Source of the DNA: Streptomyces sp. NBC_01723 | Lineage (GTDB): Bacteria; Actinomycetota; Actinomycetes; Streptomycetales; Streptomycetaceae | Assembly: GCF_036246005.1 (NCBI RefSeq) | Contig: NZ_CP109171.1 | Span: 8,420,001-8,484,000 of the forward strand | Direction of reading: 5' to 3' | DNA length: 64,000 nucleotides | Shown: positions 33,838-41,507 of the stretch, one piece after another | How the letters are laid out: every line of letters begins with the position of its first letter | Numbering within the stretch: position 1 is the stretch's first letter | Position numbers and translations under genes: made by a program | Notes under the pieces: model-generated | Told to the model about the DNA's origin: nothing | The model's input: only the letters and a program-made list of their open reading frames with translations | The model's database searches: none

Positions 33838-33864
33838 CGGCCTGCCCTTCCCCCCTGGCGCCCG

Positions 33865-34248
33865 TCAGCCGCCGAAGCGACCGCGTGCGTCCTCGATGTG
33901 GCCGAGGTACCGCTGGGTCCAGCCGCACATGGCGTCGACCGTGGCGCGCAGCGCCCGCCCCGGCTCGGTGAGGGTGTACTCGACCCGTGGCGGGACGGTG
34001 GGGTGCACCGTCCGCTCGACCAGGCCGTTGCGCTCCAGCATGCGGAGGTTCTGCGTGAGCATCTTGTGGCTGACGCCCTCGACCTCGTTCCGCAACTCGC
34101 TGAAGCGCAGGGTGCGTTCACCGAGCGCCTCGATGATGAGGAGCGCCCACTTGTTGGCGACGTCGGAGAAGATCTCCCGGGCGAGGGAGTCCGCGCGCCT
34201 GAGGTCGGCGTCCTCGGGCAGTCCCTTGAGTAGCTGTCTGGAACTCAT
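33865..34248 (-). CDS. HxlR-family transcriptional regulator
   Basis: 127 residues with a winged-helix HxlR domain: DVANKWALLIIEALGERTLRF, SELRNEVEGVSHKMLTQNL and ERNGLVERTVHPTVPPRVEY (the family wing). It lacks the usual N-terminal redox Cys; the only Cys is at about 107 (MCGWTQRY). ATG 34248. Cotranscribed with the downstream oxidoreductase; it likely senses a reactive aldehyde or quinone. Confidence 0.9.
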   Translation of the reverse strand: MSSRQLLKGLPEDADLRRADSLAREIFSDVANKWALLIIEALGERTLRFSELRNEVEGVSHKMLTQNLRMLERNGLVERTVHPTVPPRVEYTLTEPGRALRATVDAMCGWTQRYLGHIEDARGRFGG

Positions 34249-34326
34249 TCGCCCATACTCTCCTACGGTTTCCGAGTAACCACAAGAGATCGCCCCGGCG
34301 GACCGTCCGCCCGACCCCGCCGTCCG

Positions 34327-35202
34327 CTACGTCACCGGCGCCAGACGGTAGGCGTCCCCGTGCGTGCGGACGCGGCCCGCGGTGGGCGGTGCGAAGTGGG
34401 TGCCGAGCAGCAGCGTGTCCGTGTCGGCGAGGTCGCCCAGCAGCCGGCGGCGGGTGGCCTCGGCCTGCTTCGGGTCGATGTCCACGCAGGCCCCGATCCC
34501 GGGGCGGGCGAGCTGGACGGGGTGGTGGAGGCAGTCGCCGCTGATGAGCGCCTTCCGCCCCCGCGCGGTCAGCTCTACGGCGACGTGGCCGGGGGTGTGG
34601 CCCGGGGTGGGGACCAGGCGCAGGCCCGGTGTGATCCCGACGCCCTCGCCCGGCACGTCGATGAGGTCGAGCAGGCCCGCCTCCTCGACGGGGATCACGG
34701 AGTCGCGGAACATCTGCCGGCGGGCCTCCTCCATGTCGTACGTGGCCCAGAACTCCCGCTCGGTGCGTGAGGTGACGTAGCGGGCGTTGGGGAAGGTGGG
34801 GATCCACGCGCCGTTCACCTCGCGCGTGTTCCAGCCGACGTGGTCGGCGTGCAGGTGGGTGAGGATCACCAGGTCGACGGAGTCCGGGGGGAATCCGGCG
34901 GCGGCGAGGCGTTCGACGAAGTCCGTGCGCAGGTCGTGCCAGGCGGGGTTGGCCCGCTCCTTGCCGTTGCCGATGCCGGTGTCGACGAGGACCCGCAGCC
35001 CGTCCACGACGAAGGCGAAGCTGTGACTGTCCAGGCGCAGGGTGCCGTCCGGGTCGGCGAAGTCGGGTCGCAGCCAGGGGTGTTGTGAGACGACCTCCGT
35101 GGTCGCGCCGGGCAGCAGCCAGGGGCCGGTCGCGGGCGGCAGGGGGATCTCGTCGACGCGGTGGACGGTGACGTCGCCCACGGTCCAGGAGGGAGTCGGC
35201 AT
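34327..35202 (-). CDS. MBL-fold metallo-hydrolase
   Basis: 291 residues with the metal motif HLHADH at residues 116-121, a further His in PTPGHTPGHVAVEL, Asp in ISGDCLHHP and the last His in LGTHFAPP, a full two-metal set. Cytoplasmic lactonase-, esterase- or thioesterase-like enzyme. A 19-bp operator (35260-35278) lies 58 bp upstream, and a near copy serves the divergent amidase operon, so the two units share control by the TetR protein at 37028. Confidence 0.88.
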   Translation of the reverse strand: MPTPSWTVGDVTVHRVDEIPLPPATGPWLLPGATTEVVSQHPWLRPDFADPDGTLRLDSHSFAFVVDGLRVLVDTGIGNGKERANPAWHDLRTDFVERLAAAGFPPDSVDLVILTHLHADHVGWNTREVNGAWIPTFPNARYVTSRTEREFWATYDMEEARRQMFRDSVIPVEEAGLLDLIDVPGEGVGITPGLRLVPTPGHTPGHVAVELTARGRKALISGDCLHHPVQLARPGIGACVDIDPKQAEATRRRLLGDLADTDTLLLGTHFAPPTAGRVRTHGDAYRLAPVT

Positions 35203-35259
35203 GGTCGATCGCGGTCCTTCGTTCGGTGTCCGGACGGTGTGAGGGCGCCCGGCAGGCTA

Positions 35260-35278
35260 AAAGCAATCCGTTTGCTTT
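35260..35278. promoter_or_regulatory. TetR-type operator, site 1 (AAAGCAA-N5-TTGCTTT)
   Basis: A 19-bp inverted repeat, AAAGCAATCCGTTTGCTTT, symmetric at eight of nine pairs. It is on the MBL-gene side of the divergent region; site 2 follows 46 bp away. Confidence 0.75.
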
Positions 35279-35305
35279 AAAGAACCGTAGGTCCTATGGT
35301 CGACT

Positions 35306-35324
35306 AAAGCAAACAGTTGGCTTT
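35306..35324. promoter_or_regulatory. TetR-type operator, site 2
   Basis: AAAGCAAACAGTTGGCTTT, symmetric at eight of nine pairs, same 19-bp frame as site 1. It lies 62 bp upstream of the AtzG-like gene. Confidence 0.75.
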
Positions 35325-35386
35325 TGGCGCAGCGGCACACGCGTTGCGCTTGTCGCTCGTCCTCCACCCGATCAGGAGAAACGCCC

Positions 35387-35596
35387 GTGTCCGCCGATGA
35401 ACTCACGCCGTCCGAGGCGTACCACTGGGCTGCCCGCGCAGGGCTCCCGCTTCCGGCCGACCGCCTCGACGCGGTCGCGGCCACAGCCGGCCACATCCAC
35501 TCCGTGGTCGCGGCCCTCCGGGAGATCGACTTCGGGGACACCCCGCCCGCACCCGCCTACCGCGCGGGGGAGGAGAAGCCCGATGCGGCCGTATGA
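35387..35596 (+). CDS. AtzG-like (DUF4089-type) small amidase partner
   Basis: 69 residues from GTG 35387, with AGGAGA nine bases upstream. Helical with a Pro-rich end (GLPLPADRLDAVAATAGHIH, then FGDTPPAPAYRAG), a pattern like AtzG/DUF4089 subunits that bind AtzE-type amidases, themselves analogous to GatC with GatA. It overlaps the amidase start by 14 bp, so both are made together. The family call is from pattern and context and is not certain. Confidence 0.7.
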   Translation: MSADELTPSEAYHWAARAGLPLPADRLDAVAATAGHIHSVVAALREIDFGDTPPAPAYRAGEEKPDAAV

Positions 35597-36974
35597 ACTG
35601 ACCCTGACCGCCGCCGCCGACGCGATCCGGTCGCGACGGCTGTCCCCGGTCGAGCTGGTGGACTCCGTCCTCGACCGGATCGACGAGGTGGAGCCGCACC
35701 TGAACGCGTATGCCACCGTCGTGGGCGAGCAGGCCCGCCGCGCCGCCCACCGGGCGGCGGAGGACATGGCGGCCGGACGCCACCGGGGACCGCTGCACGG
35801 GATCCCGCTGGGGCTGAAGGACCTGATCGACGTCGCCGGTAGCGCGACCTCCGCCGGCTCCCGGGTCCGCGCGGACCACAGCGCGCCGAGCGACAGCACC
35901 GTGGCCGCGCGTCTGTCGGCCGCGGGCGCCGTCCTGGTCGGCAAGACCCACACCCACGAGTTCGCCTACGGCCTGACCACCCCGCAGACCAGCAACGCCT
36001 GGGCCCCCGACCGGATCGCCGGCGGCTCCAGCGGCGGTTCCGCCGTCGCCGTCGCGGCCGGTGCCGCCACCTTCGCCCTGGGGACCGACACCGGCGGATC
36101 CATCCGGGTGCCCGTCGCGCTCAACGGCGTCGTCGGGCTCAAGCCGACCTACGGCCTCGTCCCCCGCACCGGCGTCACCTCACTGTCCTGGTCCCTGGAC
36201 CACGTCGGCCCCGTCACCCGGACGGTGGCGGACGCGGCCCTGGTCCTGCCGGCGCTGGTCGGACACGACCCCGGCGACCCCGCCTCGGTGCCCGCACCAC
36301 GATCGGACCACCGGCCGGGCGAGGGCGCGGACCTGACCGGGCTGCGCGTCGGCGTACCGGGCAACTACTACTTCGACCACGTCGACCCCGAGGTGGAGGC
36401 GGCCGTACGGCACGCGATCGCCCGGCTCCAGGACCTCGGCGCGCTCCTCGTCGACGTGGACATCCCGATGGCACGCCACGTCCAGGCCACCCACTGGGGG
36501 CTGTTGGTGCCGGAGGCCACCGCCTACCACGAACGGACCCTGCGCACGGTCCCCGAGCTGTACCAGGCGGACGTCCGCGTCCTCCTCGAGGCCGGAGAAC
36601 TCATGCCCGCCGGTGACTACTTGCGCGCCCAACGCGCCCGCACGCTCATGCGGCAGGCCTGGGCCCGTCTGCTGGACGAGGTCGACGTCGTCGCCGCCCC
36701 CACGGTCCCGGCCACCGCCGTGACCGCCGGCAGCGAGACCATCACCTGGCCCGACGGCACCGTCGAGAGTGTCTCCGACGCCTACGTGCGGCTGTCCTCC
36801 CCGGCCAACATCACCGGGCTCCCGTCCCTGTCCGTTCCGGTCGGCCACGACTCCGCGGGCCTGCCGGTGGGCATGCAGTTGATGGCCCGGCCCTTCGGCG
36901 AGAGCGTGCTGCTGCGGGCGGGTCGCGCGTACGAGGCGACCATGCCCGCCCGCAAGCCGGCTCCGGTGGCATGA
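35583..36974 (+). CDS. Amidase (amidase signature family, AtzE/GatA-like)
   Basis: 463 residues. The Ser-cisSer-Lys triad is visible: Lys79 in GIPLGLKDLID, cis-Ser in IAGGSSGGSAV (about 149-150) and nucleophile Ser173 in TDTGGSIRVP. Cytoplasmic hydrolysis of a carboxamide or ureido bond. ATG 35583 overlaps the AtzG-like gene. With the small partner and the MBL hydrolase it could act as a stepwise degrader of an N-containing compound. Regulated by the TetR gene that follows. Confidence 0.9.
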   Translation: MRPYELTLTAAADAIRSRRLSPVELVDSVLDRIDEVEPHLNAYATVVGEQARRAAHRAAEDMAAGRHRGPLHGIPLGLKDLIDVAGSATSAGSRVRADHSAPSDSTVAARLSAAGAVLVGKTHTHEFAYGLTTPQTSNAWAPDRIAGGSSGGSAVAVAAGAATFALGTDTGGSIRVPVALNGVVGLKPTYGLVPRTGVTSLSWSLDHVGPVTRTVADAALVLPALVGHDPGDPASVPAPRSDHRPGEGADLTGLRVGVPGNYYFDHVDPEVEAAVRHAIARLQDLGALLVDVDIPMARHVQATHWGLLVPEATAYHERTLRTVPELYQADVRVLLEAGELMPAGDYLRAQRARTLMRQAWARLLDEVDVVAAPTVPATAVTAGSETITWPDGTVESVSDAYVRLSSPANITGLPSLSVPVGHDSAGLPVGMQLMARPFGESVLLRAGRAYEATMPARKPAPVA

Positions 36975-36997
36975 GCGACGTGGATATGGGCCCCGTA

Positions 36998-37016
36998 GAC
37001 GCAACGCGTTTGCTTT
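36998..37016 (+). promoter_or_regulatory. TetR-type operator, site 3 (degenerate)
   Basis: The 19-bp window ends in TTTGCTTT, the same right half as site 1, with left half GACGCAA. It lies 11 bp before the TetR start codon, consistent with autoregulation. Confidence 0.6.
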
Positions 37017-37027
37017 AGGCTGGAGCC

Positions 37028-37576
37028 ATGAGTCGCCCGATGGTGCGCCCCGGCGGGCGCAGCGCCCGAGTCCAGGCCTCGGTCCACGCCGCCGTACGCG
37101 AACTCGCGTCGGAAGTGGGCCGGGACGCCCTGACCGTCCCGATGATCGCCCAGCGCGCCGGTGTGACGCCGTCGACGGTCTACCGGCGCTGGGGCGACCT
37201 CCAGGAGCTGCTCTCCGACGTCGCGGTCGAGCGGCTGCGCCCCGAGACGGCACCCGCGGACATCGGCGACCTGAGCGCCGACCTGACCGCGTGGGCCGAG
37301 CAGTTCCTGGACGAGATGGCCTCCCCCTCCGGCCGCGCCTACGTACGCGACGCCCTGCTCGGCGATCCGGACGGCAGCAACGCCGGACAGTGCTCCGCCT
37401 ACGCCGCCGAGCAGATCGACGTCATCCTCACCCGCGCCACCGCGCGCGGCGAGCGGACACCCGACACCGAGACGGTCGTCGACCACGTCGTGGCCCCCCT
37501 GATGTACCGCATCCTCTTCCGCCCCGACGGCCTCGACGCCGCCCACGCCCGCCGTCTCGTGGCGACGGTGCTGTAG
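37028..37576 (+). CDS. TetR-family transcriptional regulator
   Basis: 182 residues, HTH at about 35-60 (TVPMIAQRAGVTPSTVYRRW). The C-terminal ligand domain has AEQIDVILTRATARGE and VVAPLMYRILFRP. Placed 53 bp after the amidase gene. Its own upstream region and the MBL/AtzG divergent region carry copies of the same 19-bp inverted repeat, so it most likely represses all three units. ATG 37028 has GGAG just upstream. A strong hairpin follows its stop. Confidence 0.92.
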   Translation: MSRPMVRPGGRSARVQASVHAAVRELASEVGRDALTVPMIAQRAGVTPSTVYRRWGDLQELLSDVAVERLRPETAPADIGDLSADLTAWAEQFLDEMASPSGRAYVRDALLGDPDGSNAGQCSAYAAEQIDVILTRATARGERTPDTETVVDHVVAPLMYRILFRPDGLDAAHARRLVATVL

Positions 37577-37591
37577 CCACCACGGGACCCC

Positions 37592-37608
37592 GGTGGCCAG
37601 GGGCCACC
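37592..37608 (+). terminator. Terminator hairpin after TetR gene
   Basis: GGTGGCC-AGG-GGCCACC, a perfect 7-bp stem with a 3-base loop, 15 bp past the TetR stop. No T-run, as common in Streptomyces. Confidence 0.6.
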
Positions 37609-37747
37609 ACCGTCCAGTCGGGCGGTGCGCCCATGAACCTGGTGAACGGCATCCGCGATGAGTTCCGGCCGCGGCGCGAGTCTGAACCCGGTGAGCGTCG
37701 CAGCCCGCGCGCGACGCCGCCCGGCACGAGACACCACGGAGGATGCC

Positions 37748-38593
37748 ATGACGCACACGCCGAGTGACCCGACCACCGCGCCGTCCGGCCGTCCGCCCGT
37801 GGCGGACCAGACCACCTGGCAGGCCGCGCGTGACGAGCTGCTGGTCCTCGAGAAGGCACACACCCGTGCCGGTGACGCCCTCGCGGCGGCCCGTCGCCGG
37901 CTGCCGATGGTCGAGTTCGACGGGACGGTCGAGGTCGTCGGACCCGACGGGACGGTCCCCTTCCTGGACCTCTTCCAGGGCCGCGACGAGCTCGTGGTCT
38001 ACAAACACATGTGGTACGACGGCGCACCGCACCAGGGGCAGTGCGAGGGCTGCACCACCACGGTCTGGCACCTGAAGGACCCCGTCTACCTCAACGCCCG
38101 CGGCGTCTCGTTCGCCGTCGTGACCACGGGCCGCTGGGAGGAGGTCGCCGCCTACGTCGAGTTCATGGGCTACACCCAGCCCTGGTACTCGGTCCGCGGT
38201 GTGGAGGGACCGGCCGGCGGCGAAATGGGCTACCTCACCTCCTACCTGCGCGAGGGCGACCGCGTCTTCCTCACCTACTCCACGACGGGCCGCGGCACCG
38301 AGCGGGTCAACGGCTCCCTCGCCCTGCTCGACATCACGCCGTACGGTCGCGGCGAGGCGTGGGAGGACAAGCCCGAGGGCTGGCCCGAGGGCGGCGAGCC
38401 GTGCTGTTCGTGGCGCTCGGACGCGGGCGGCAACGCCACCTGGCCCGACCAGCCGCCCCGTTCCCCAGTGGACGCGCCCCGGCGCGACCCCCGAGGAAAC
38501 CCTCGGCCGACTCGGCCCCTACGGCTGATTCGAGGCCGCGGTCACGGCGTCAGTGCTCCAGACCCCGGGTCGAGGCGGTGGCGGCAAAGGTAG
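37748..38593 (+). CDS. DUF899 family protein, C-terminal frameshift
   Basis: Starts at ATG 37748 after GGAGG. The DUF899 thioredoxin-like core is intact: LDLFQGRDELVVYKHMWYDG, CEGCTTTVWHL (CxxC), RGVSFAVVTTGRWEEV, YSTTGRGTERVNGSLALL, and GEPCCSWRSDAGGNATWP. After TWP (38441-38449) the expected tail RPVPQWTRPGATPEETLG appears in the next frame (+1), ending TGA at 38526-38528. The actual frame instead runs to 38593 with an unrelated Arg/Pro-rich tail. One extra base near 38445-38460 would explain this, either a mutation or a sequencing error. The domain itself is complete. Confidence 0.82.
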   Translation: MTHTPSDPTTAPSGRPPVADQTTWQAARDELLVLEKAHTRAGDALAAARRRLPMVEFDGTVEVVGPDGTVPFLDLFQGRDELVVYKHMWYDGAPHQGQCEGCTTTVWHLKDPVYLNARGVSFAVVTTGRWEEVAAYVEFMGYTQPWYSVRGVEGPAGGEMGYLTSYLREGDRVFLTYSTTGRGTERVNGSLALLDITPYGRGEAWEDKPEGWPEGGEPCCSWRSDAGGNATWPDQPPRSPVDAPRRDPRGNPRPTRPLRLIRGRGHGVSAPDPGSRRWRQR

Positions 38594-38602
38594 GTTCAGG
38601 CC

Positions 38603-39091
38603 ATGGCTGATGACTGGCGGACGGATCGGATCGGGGCCGCGCTGAGGGGTGAGAACCCGACCGTGATGCGACGACTGGCGGCGGGGTTCGCGGTGATCGG
38701 GGACGTCCAGTTCCTGCCGGGCTACTCGGTACTCCTCGTCGACGAGCCGGATGTGCAGCGGCTTTCCGACCTGCCGAGGGCGAAACGGCTGGCGTTCCTG
38801 TCCGACATGGACCGGCTCGGCGAAGCGGTGGAACGTGCCTGCCGACACCTGGACCCCGCCTTCCGCCGCGTCAACCTGGAGATCCTCGGCAACACGGACC
38901 CCTTCCTGCACGCGCACGTATGGCCGCGCTACGACTGGGAGCCGGCCGACCTGATCGGGGCCCCCGTCTGGCTGCATCCCCGGGACCGGTGGAGCGGCGA
39001 CCGGTTCCGGCTGGGTCCGCGACATGACGTACTGCGCGCCTCGATCGTCCGCGAACTGGACGAGCTGGCAGGGGCCGGCGGGGGCGAGTGA
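38603..39091 (+). CDS. HIT-family nucleotide hydrolase
   Basis: 162 residues with a histidine-triad block FLHAHVWPRY (HxHxxP variant) at about 101-110 and the upstream strand LPGYSVLLVDEPDV. Members cleave dinucleoside polyphosphates or nucleoside phosphoramidates. ATG 38603 has AAAGGTAGG upstream. Convergent with the second MmyB-type regulator, 18 bp between stops. Alone in its unit. Confidence 0.87.
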   Translation: MADDWRTDRIGAALRGENPTVMRRLAAGFAVIGDVQFLPGYSVLLVDEPDVQRLSDLPRAKRLAFLSDMDRLGEAVERACRHLDPAFRRVNLEILGNTDPFLHAHVWPRYDWEPADLIGAPVWLHPRDRWSGDRFRLGPRHDVLRASIVRELDELAGAGGGE

Positions 39092-39109
39092 GTGGGCGTG
39101 GGCCCGTGG

Positions 39110-39958
39110 TCAGCGGTCCGCCTCCGTGAAGGTGTCGAGGCCCAGTACGGCCAGCAGGCGCAGTTTCTCGTAGCCCTCCGTGCGTGGGGGAGCGGTGAGG
39201 ACCAGGAGCGTCTGCTGCTGGTCCTCGGTGAACAGTGCCTGGCAGTCCACCTCGATCGGGCCCAGCTCCGGGTGGATGAGCGTCTTGTGGTCCTCGAAGC
39301 GCCGCGCGACCTCGTGCCGGGCCCACAGCTCGGCGAACTCCTCGCTCGCCTTCTCCAGCGTCCGTACGAGTTCGCCGGCCCGCGACCGCGCACCCCGCAG
39401 GCCGTAGGCGGCGCGCAGGTTCGCCACCTGGGCGCGGCTCTGCCGGTCCCGGTCGGCCTCGGGATAGAGGGAACGCTCCGCCGGGTCGGTGAACCAGCGG
39501 TAGATCGCGCTGCGCGCCGCTCCGGTGTGCCGGGACGCGTCCCCGAACAGGGCCGCGGCCATCCGGTTCTGCACCAGCGTCTCGCCCAGGTCGGTCAGGA
39601 CGAGCGCCGGGGTGTCGTCGAGCCGGTCGAGGACCCTGAGGAGTGCCGGGGCGACATGGGTGGTGGCCGACAGTGACGTCGGCGCGTTGTGCCCGGCCAC
39701 CCGGTACAGGTAGTCGCGCTCGGTGCCGGTGAGCCGCAGCGCACGGGCCAGCGAGGCCAGCATGTGCTCACTGGGCTGCGGGCCGCGCCGCTGCTCCAGC
39801 CGGGTGTAGTAGTCGGTCGACATCACGGCCAGGGAGGCGACCTCCTCACGCCGCAGCCCCTTCGCCCGCCGGCGGGGGCCTGTGGGAAGTCCGGTGTCCT
39901 CCGGTCGGAGCGCCTCACGGCGGCTGCGCAGGAAGTCGGCCAGTGCTGCACGGTCCAT
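39110..39958 (-). CDS. XRE-family regulator with MmyB-like ligand domain (pair 2)
   Basis: 282 residues, same design as the regulator at 15746: MDRAALADFLRSRREALRP, HTH with RREEVASLAVMSTDYYTRLEQ, then the MmyB-like domain. It faces an SDR across 101 bp holding an operator-like repeat (39992-40012) related to that of pair 1. Probably represses itself and the SDR. The closeness of the two modules may reflect duplication or independent arrival of a common module. Confidence 0.9.
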   Translation of the reverse strand: MDRAALADFLRSRREALRPEDTGLPTGPRRRAKGLRREEVASLAVMSTDYYTRLEQRRGPQPSEHMLASLARALRLTGTERDYLYRVAGHNAPTSLSATTHVAPALLRVLDRLDDTPALVLTDLGETLVQNRMAAALFGDASRHTGAARSAIYRWFTDPAERSLYPEADRDRQSRAQVANLRAAYGLRGARSRAGELVRTLEKASEEFAELWARHEVARRFEDHKTLIHPELGPIEVDCQALFTEDQQQTLLVLTAPPRTEGYEKLRLLAVLGLDTFTEADR

Positions 39959-39991
39959 GCGGTCGATTGTCGTCCGGCGCCGAAGAGTGAG

Positions 39992-40012
39992 CCAGGGATC
40001 GCCGATCCCCCG
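39992..40012. promoter_or_regulatory. Operator of MmyB/SDR pair 2 (CCAGGGAT-N5-ATCCCCCG)
   Basis: Imperfect inverted repeat with the same arm length, spacing and GCCG spacer core as 16661-16681. It lies in the same place relative to the divergent regulator and SDR genes. Confidence 0.65.
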
Positions 40013-40059
40013 ACAAGCGGTCTCTGCACCCGGGCCCGCGCACCGGCCACGATCGAGGC

Positions 40060-40824
40060 ATGGACATCTCCGGAAACACCATCTTCATCCCGGGCTCCAC
40101 CAGCGGTATCGGCCTCGCCCTCGCCCTCGAGCTGCAGGCGCGCGGGAACAAGGTCATCGTCGGCGGGCGGCGTGGCGAACTGCTCGCACGGATCGCGGCC
40201 GACCACCCCGGCATCGACACCGTGCGGATCGACACCACGGACGCCGCGAGCATCGCGACCGCCGCCAAGCAGGTGCTCGCGGACCATCCGGACCTCAACG
40301 TACTCGTCACGATGGCCGGCGTGATGCACGCCGAGGACTGGCGCGATCCCGCCACCTTCCTCGCCACCGCGGAGGCCACGGTGGCGACCAACGTGCTCGG
40401 CCCGATCCGGCTCATCGCCGCCTTCGTCGAACACCTGCGGACCCGCCCGGACGCCACGATCATGACCGTCTCCTCGGGCCTGGCCTTCACACCGCTCAAG
40501 GTCACGCCCAGCTACAACGCGTCGAAGGCCGCGATCCACATGCTCAGCGAGTCCGTCCGGCTCCAGCTGGCCGACACCTCGGTGAAGGTCGTCGAACTCG
40601 TACCGCCGTCCGTGCGCACCGCGCTGCTGCCCGGCCAGGAGGACAACGAGCACGCCATGCCGCTCGACGAGTTCGTCGCGGAGGTCGTCGGCCTGATCGA
40701 GGCCGAGCCCGACGCCCGGGAGATCCAGGTCGAGCGCGTGAAGTTCCTGCGCTACGGGGAGGCCCGCGGCGACTACGACCAGGTCGTGGCCGCACTCAAC
40801 GCGACCGACCCGCACGGAAAGTAG
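40060..40824 (+). CDS. Classical short-chain dehydrogenase (DltE-like, pair 2)
   Basis: 254 residues, NAD(P)-binding PGSTSGIGLALALEL at the start, VTMAGV for the NAG motif, Ser in MTVSSGLAF and catalytic YNASK. Annotated relatives are DltE-like oxidoreductases. Unlike the extended-type SDR of pair 1 it is a classical SDR, so the two modules share regulators but not the same enzyme type. Substrate unknown. Confidence 0.9.
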   Translation: MDISGNTIFIPGSTSGIGLALALELQARGNKVIVGGRRGELLARIAADHPGIDTVRIDTTDAASIATAAKQVLADHPDLNVLVTMAGVMHAEDWRDPATFLATAEATVATNVLGPIRLIAAFVEHLRTRPDATIMTVSSGLAFTPLKVTPSYNASKAAIHMLSESVRLQLADTSVKVVELVPPSVRTALLPGQEDNEHAMPLDEFVAEVVGLIEAEPDAREIQVERVKFLRYGEARGDYDQVVAALNATDPHGK

Positions 40825-40963
40825 GTGCCACTCCGCGATCTTCTTCGCGAATGGCCTTAAACAGTCGTCAACGGCGTACAACCACCGAACGGGCGCAAAG
40901 GTCTCAACGGGTGGCTTCAGTAACACCATGGGGAGGCCAGTCCGATTCACGGATCGAGGTGCC

Positions 40964-41440
40964 ATGAAGCGTTCCATGCAAGCGGTGGGTACGTCGTTGA
41001 TCGCCGTCGGGGCCATCGGAGCGGGGCTGTTGGTGTCCGCCCCCGCCGCCGGCGCGGCCACCAACGGCGCGACCGCCGCGTACAACGGGGTCTGCGGCTC
41101 CGGCTACAAGGTGGTGAACTCCATGCCGATCGGGAAGACCGGCACGGTCTACCTCACCTACAACTCGTCAACGGGCAGGAACTGCACGGTGACCATCCGC
41201 AACAGCACCGGCGCACCGAAGTACATGGTGGCCTACGTGCGCAACGTCGACAGCAGCGAGGACATGTACGACGCGGGCGAGTACCGCTCGTACGCGGGGC
41301 CGGTGTACGCCTTCGCGCGGGGTGCCTGCGTGGAGTGGGGCGGCGTCATCGACAACCTGCAGGCCTGGAACTACGGCTCCAACTGCGGCGCGCTCGCTGC
41401 CAAGACCCCGCAGAAGGACTGGTTCGCCGGCGACCGGTGA
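40964..41440 (+). CDS. Secreted spore-associated protein-like
   Basis: 158 residues. Signal peptide with KRSMQAVGTSLIAVGAIGAG, cleavage near APAAGAA (about residue 32). The mature part has AYNGVCGSGYKVVNS, GTVYLTYNSSTGRNCTVTIR and ACVEWGGVI, which match the spore-associated protein A family of Streptomyces, with four cysteines likely paired. ATG 40964 follows GAGGTG; the in-frame start at 40928 is rejected since the signal peptide begins here. A strong terminator follows. Confidence 0.82.
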   Translation: MKRSMQAVGTSLIAVGAIGAGLLVSAPAAGAATNGATAAYNGVCGSGYKVVNSMPIGKTGTVYLTYNSSTGRNCTVTIRNSTGAPKYMVAYVRNVDSSEDMYDAGEYRSYAGPVYAFARGACVEWGGVIDNLQAWNYGSNCGALAAKTPQKDWFAGDR

Positions 41441-41448
41441 CGGCCAGG

Positions 41449-41479
41449 AGGGGGCTCCGCCGGTGGGCGGAGCCCTCTC
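41449..41479 (+). terminator. Strong terminator after spore-associated protein gene
   Basis: GGCTCCGCC (41453-41461) pairs with GGCGGAGCC (41466-41474) around GGTG; flanking AGGG/CTCT extend the stem. Eight bases past the stop codon. Confidence 0.75.
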
Positions 41480-41507
41480 ATCGCGTGCCGCCGAGTACGG
41501 TGTCGAG

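Noticed and set aside
35324..35596. 90-residue version of the AtzG-like protein
   Set aside because: That start overlaps operator site 2 and has no ribosome site; GTG 35387 follows AGGAGA.
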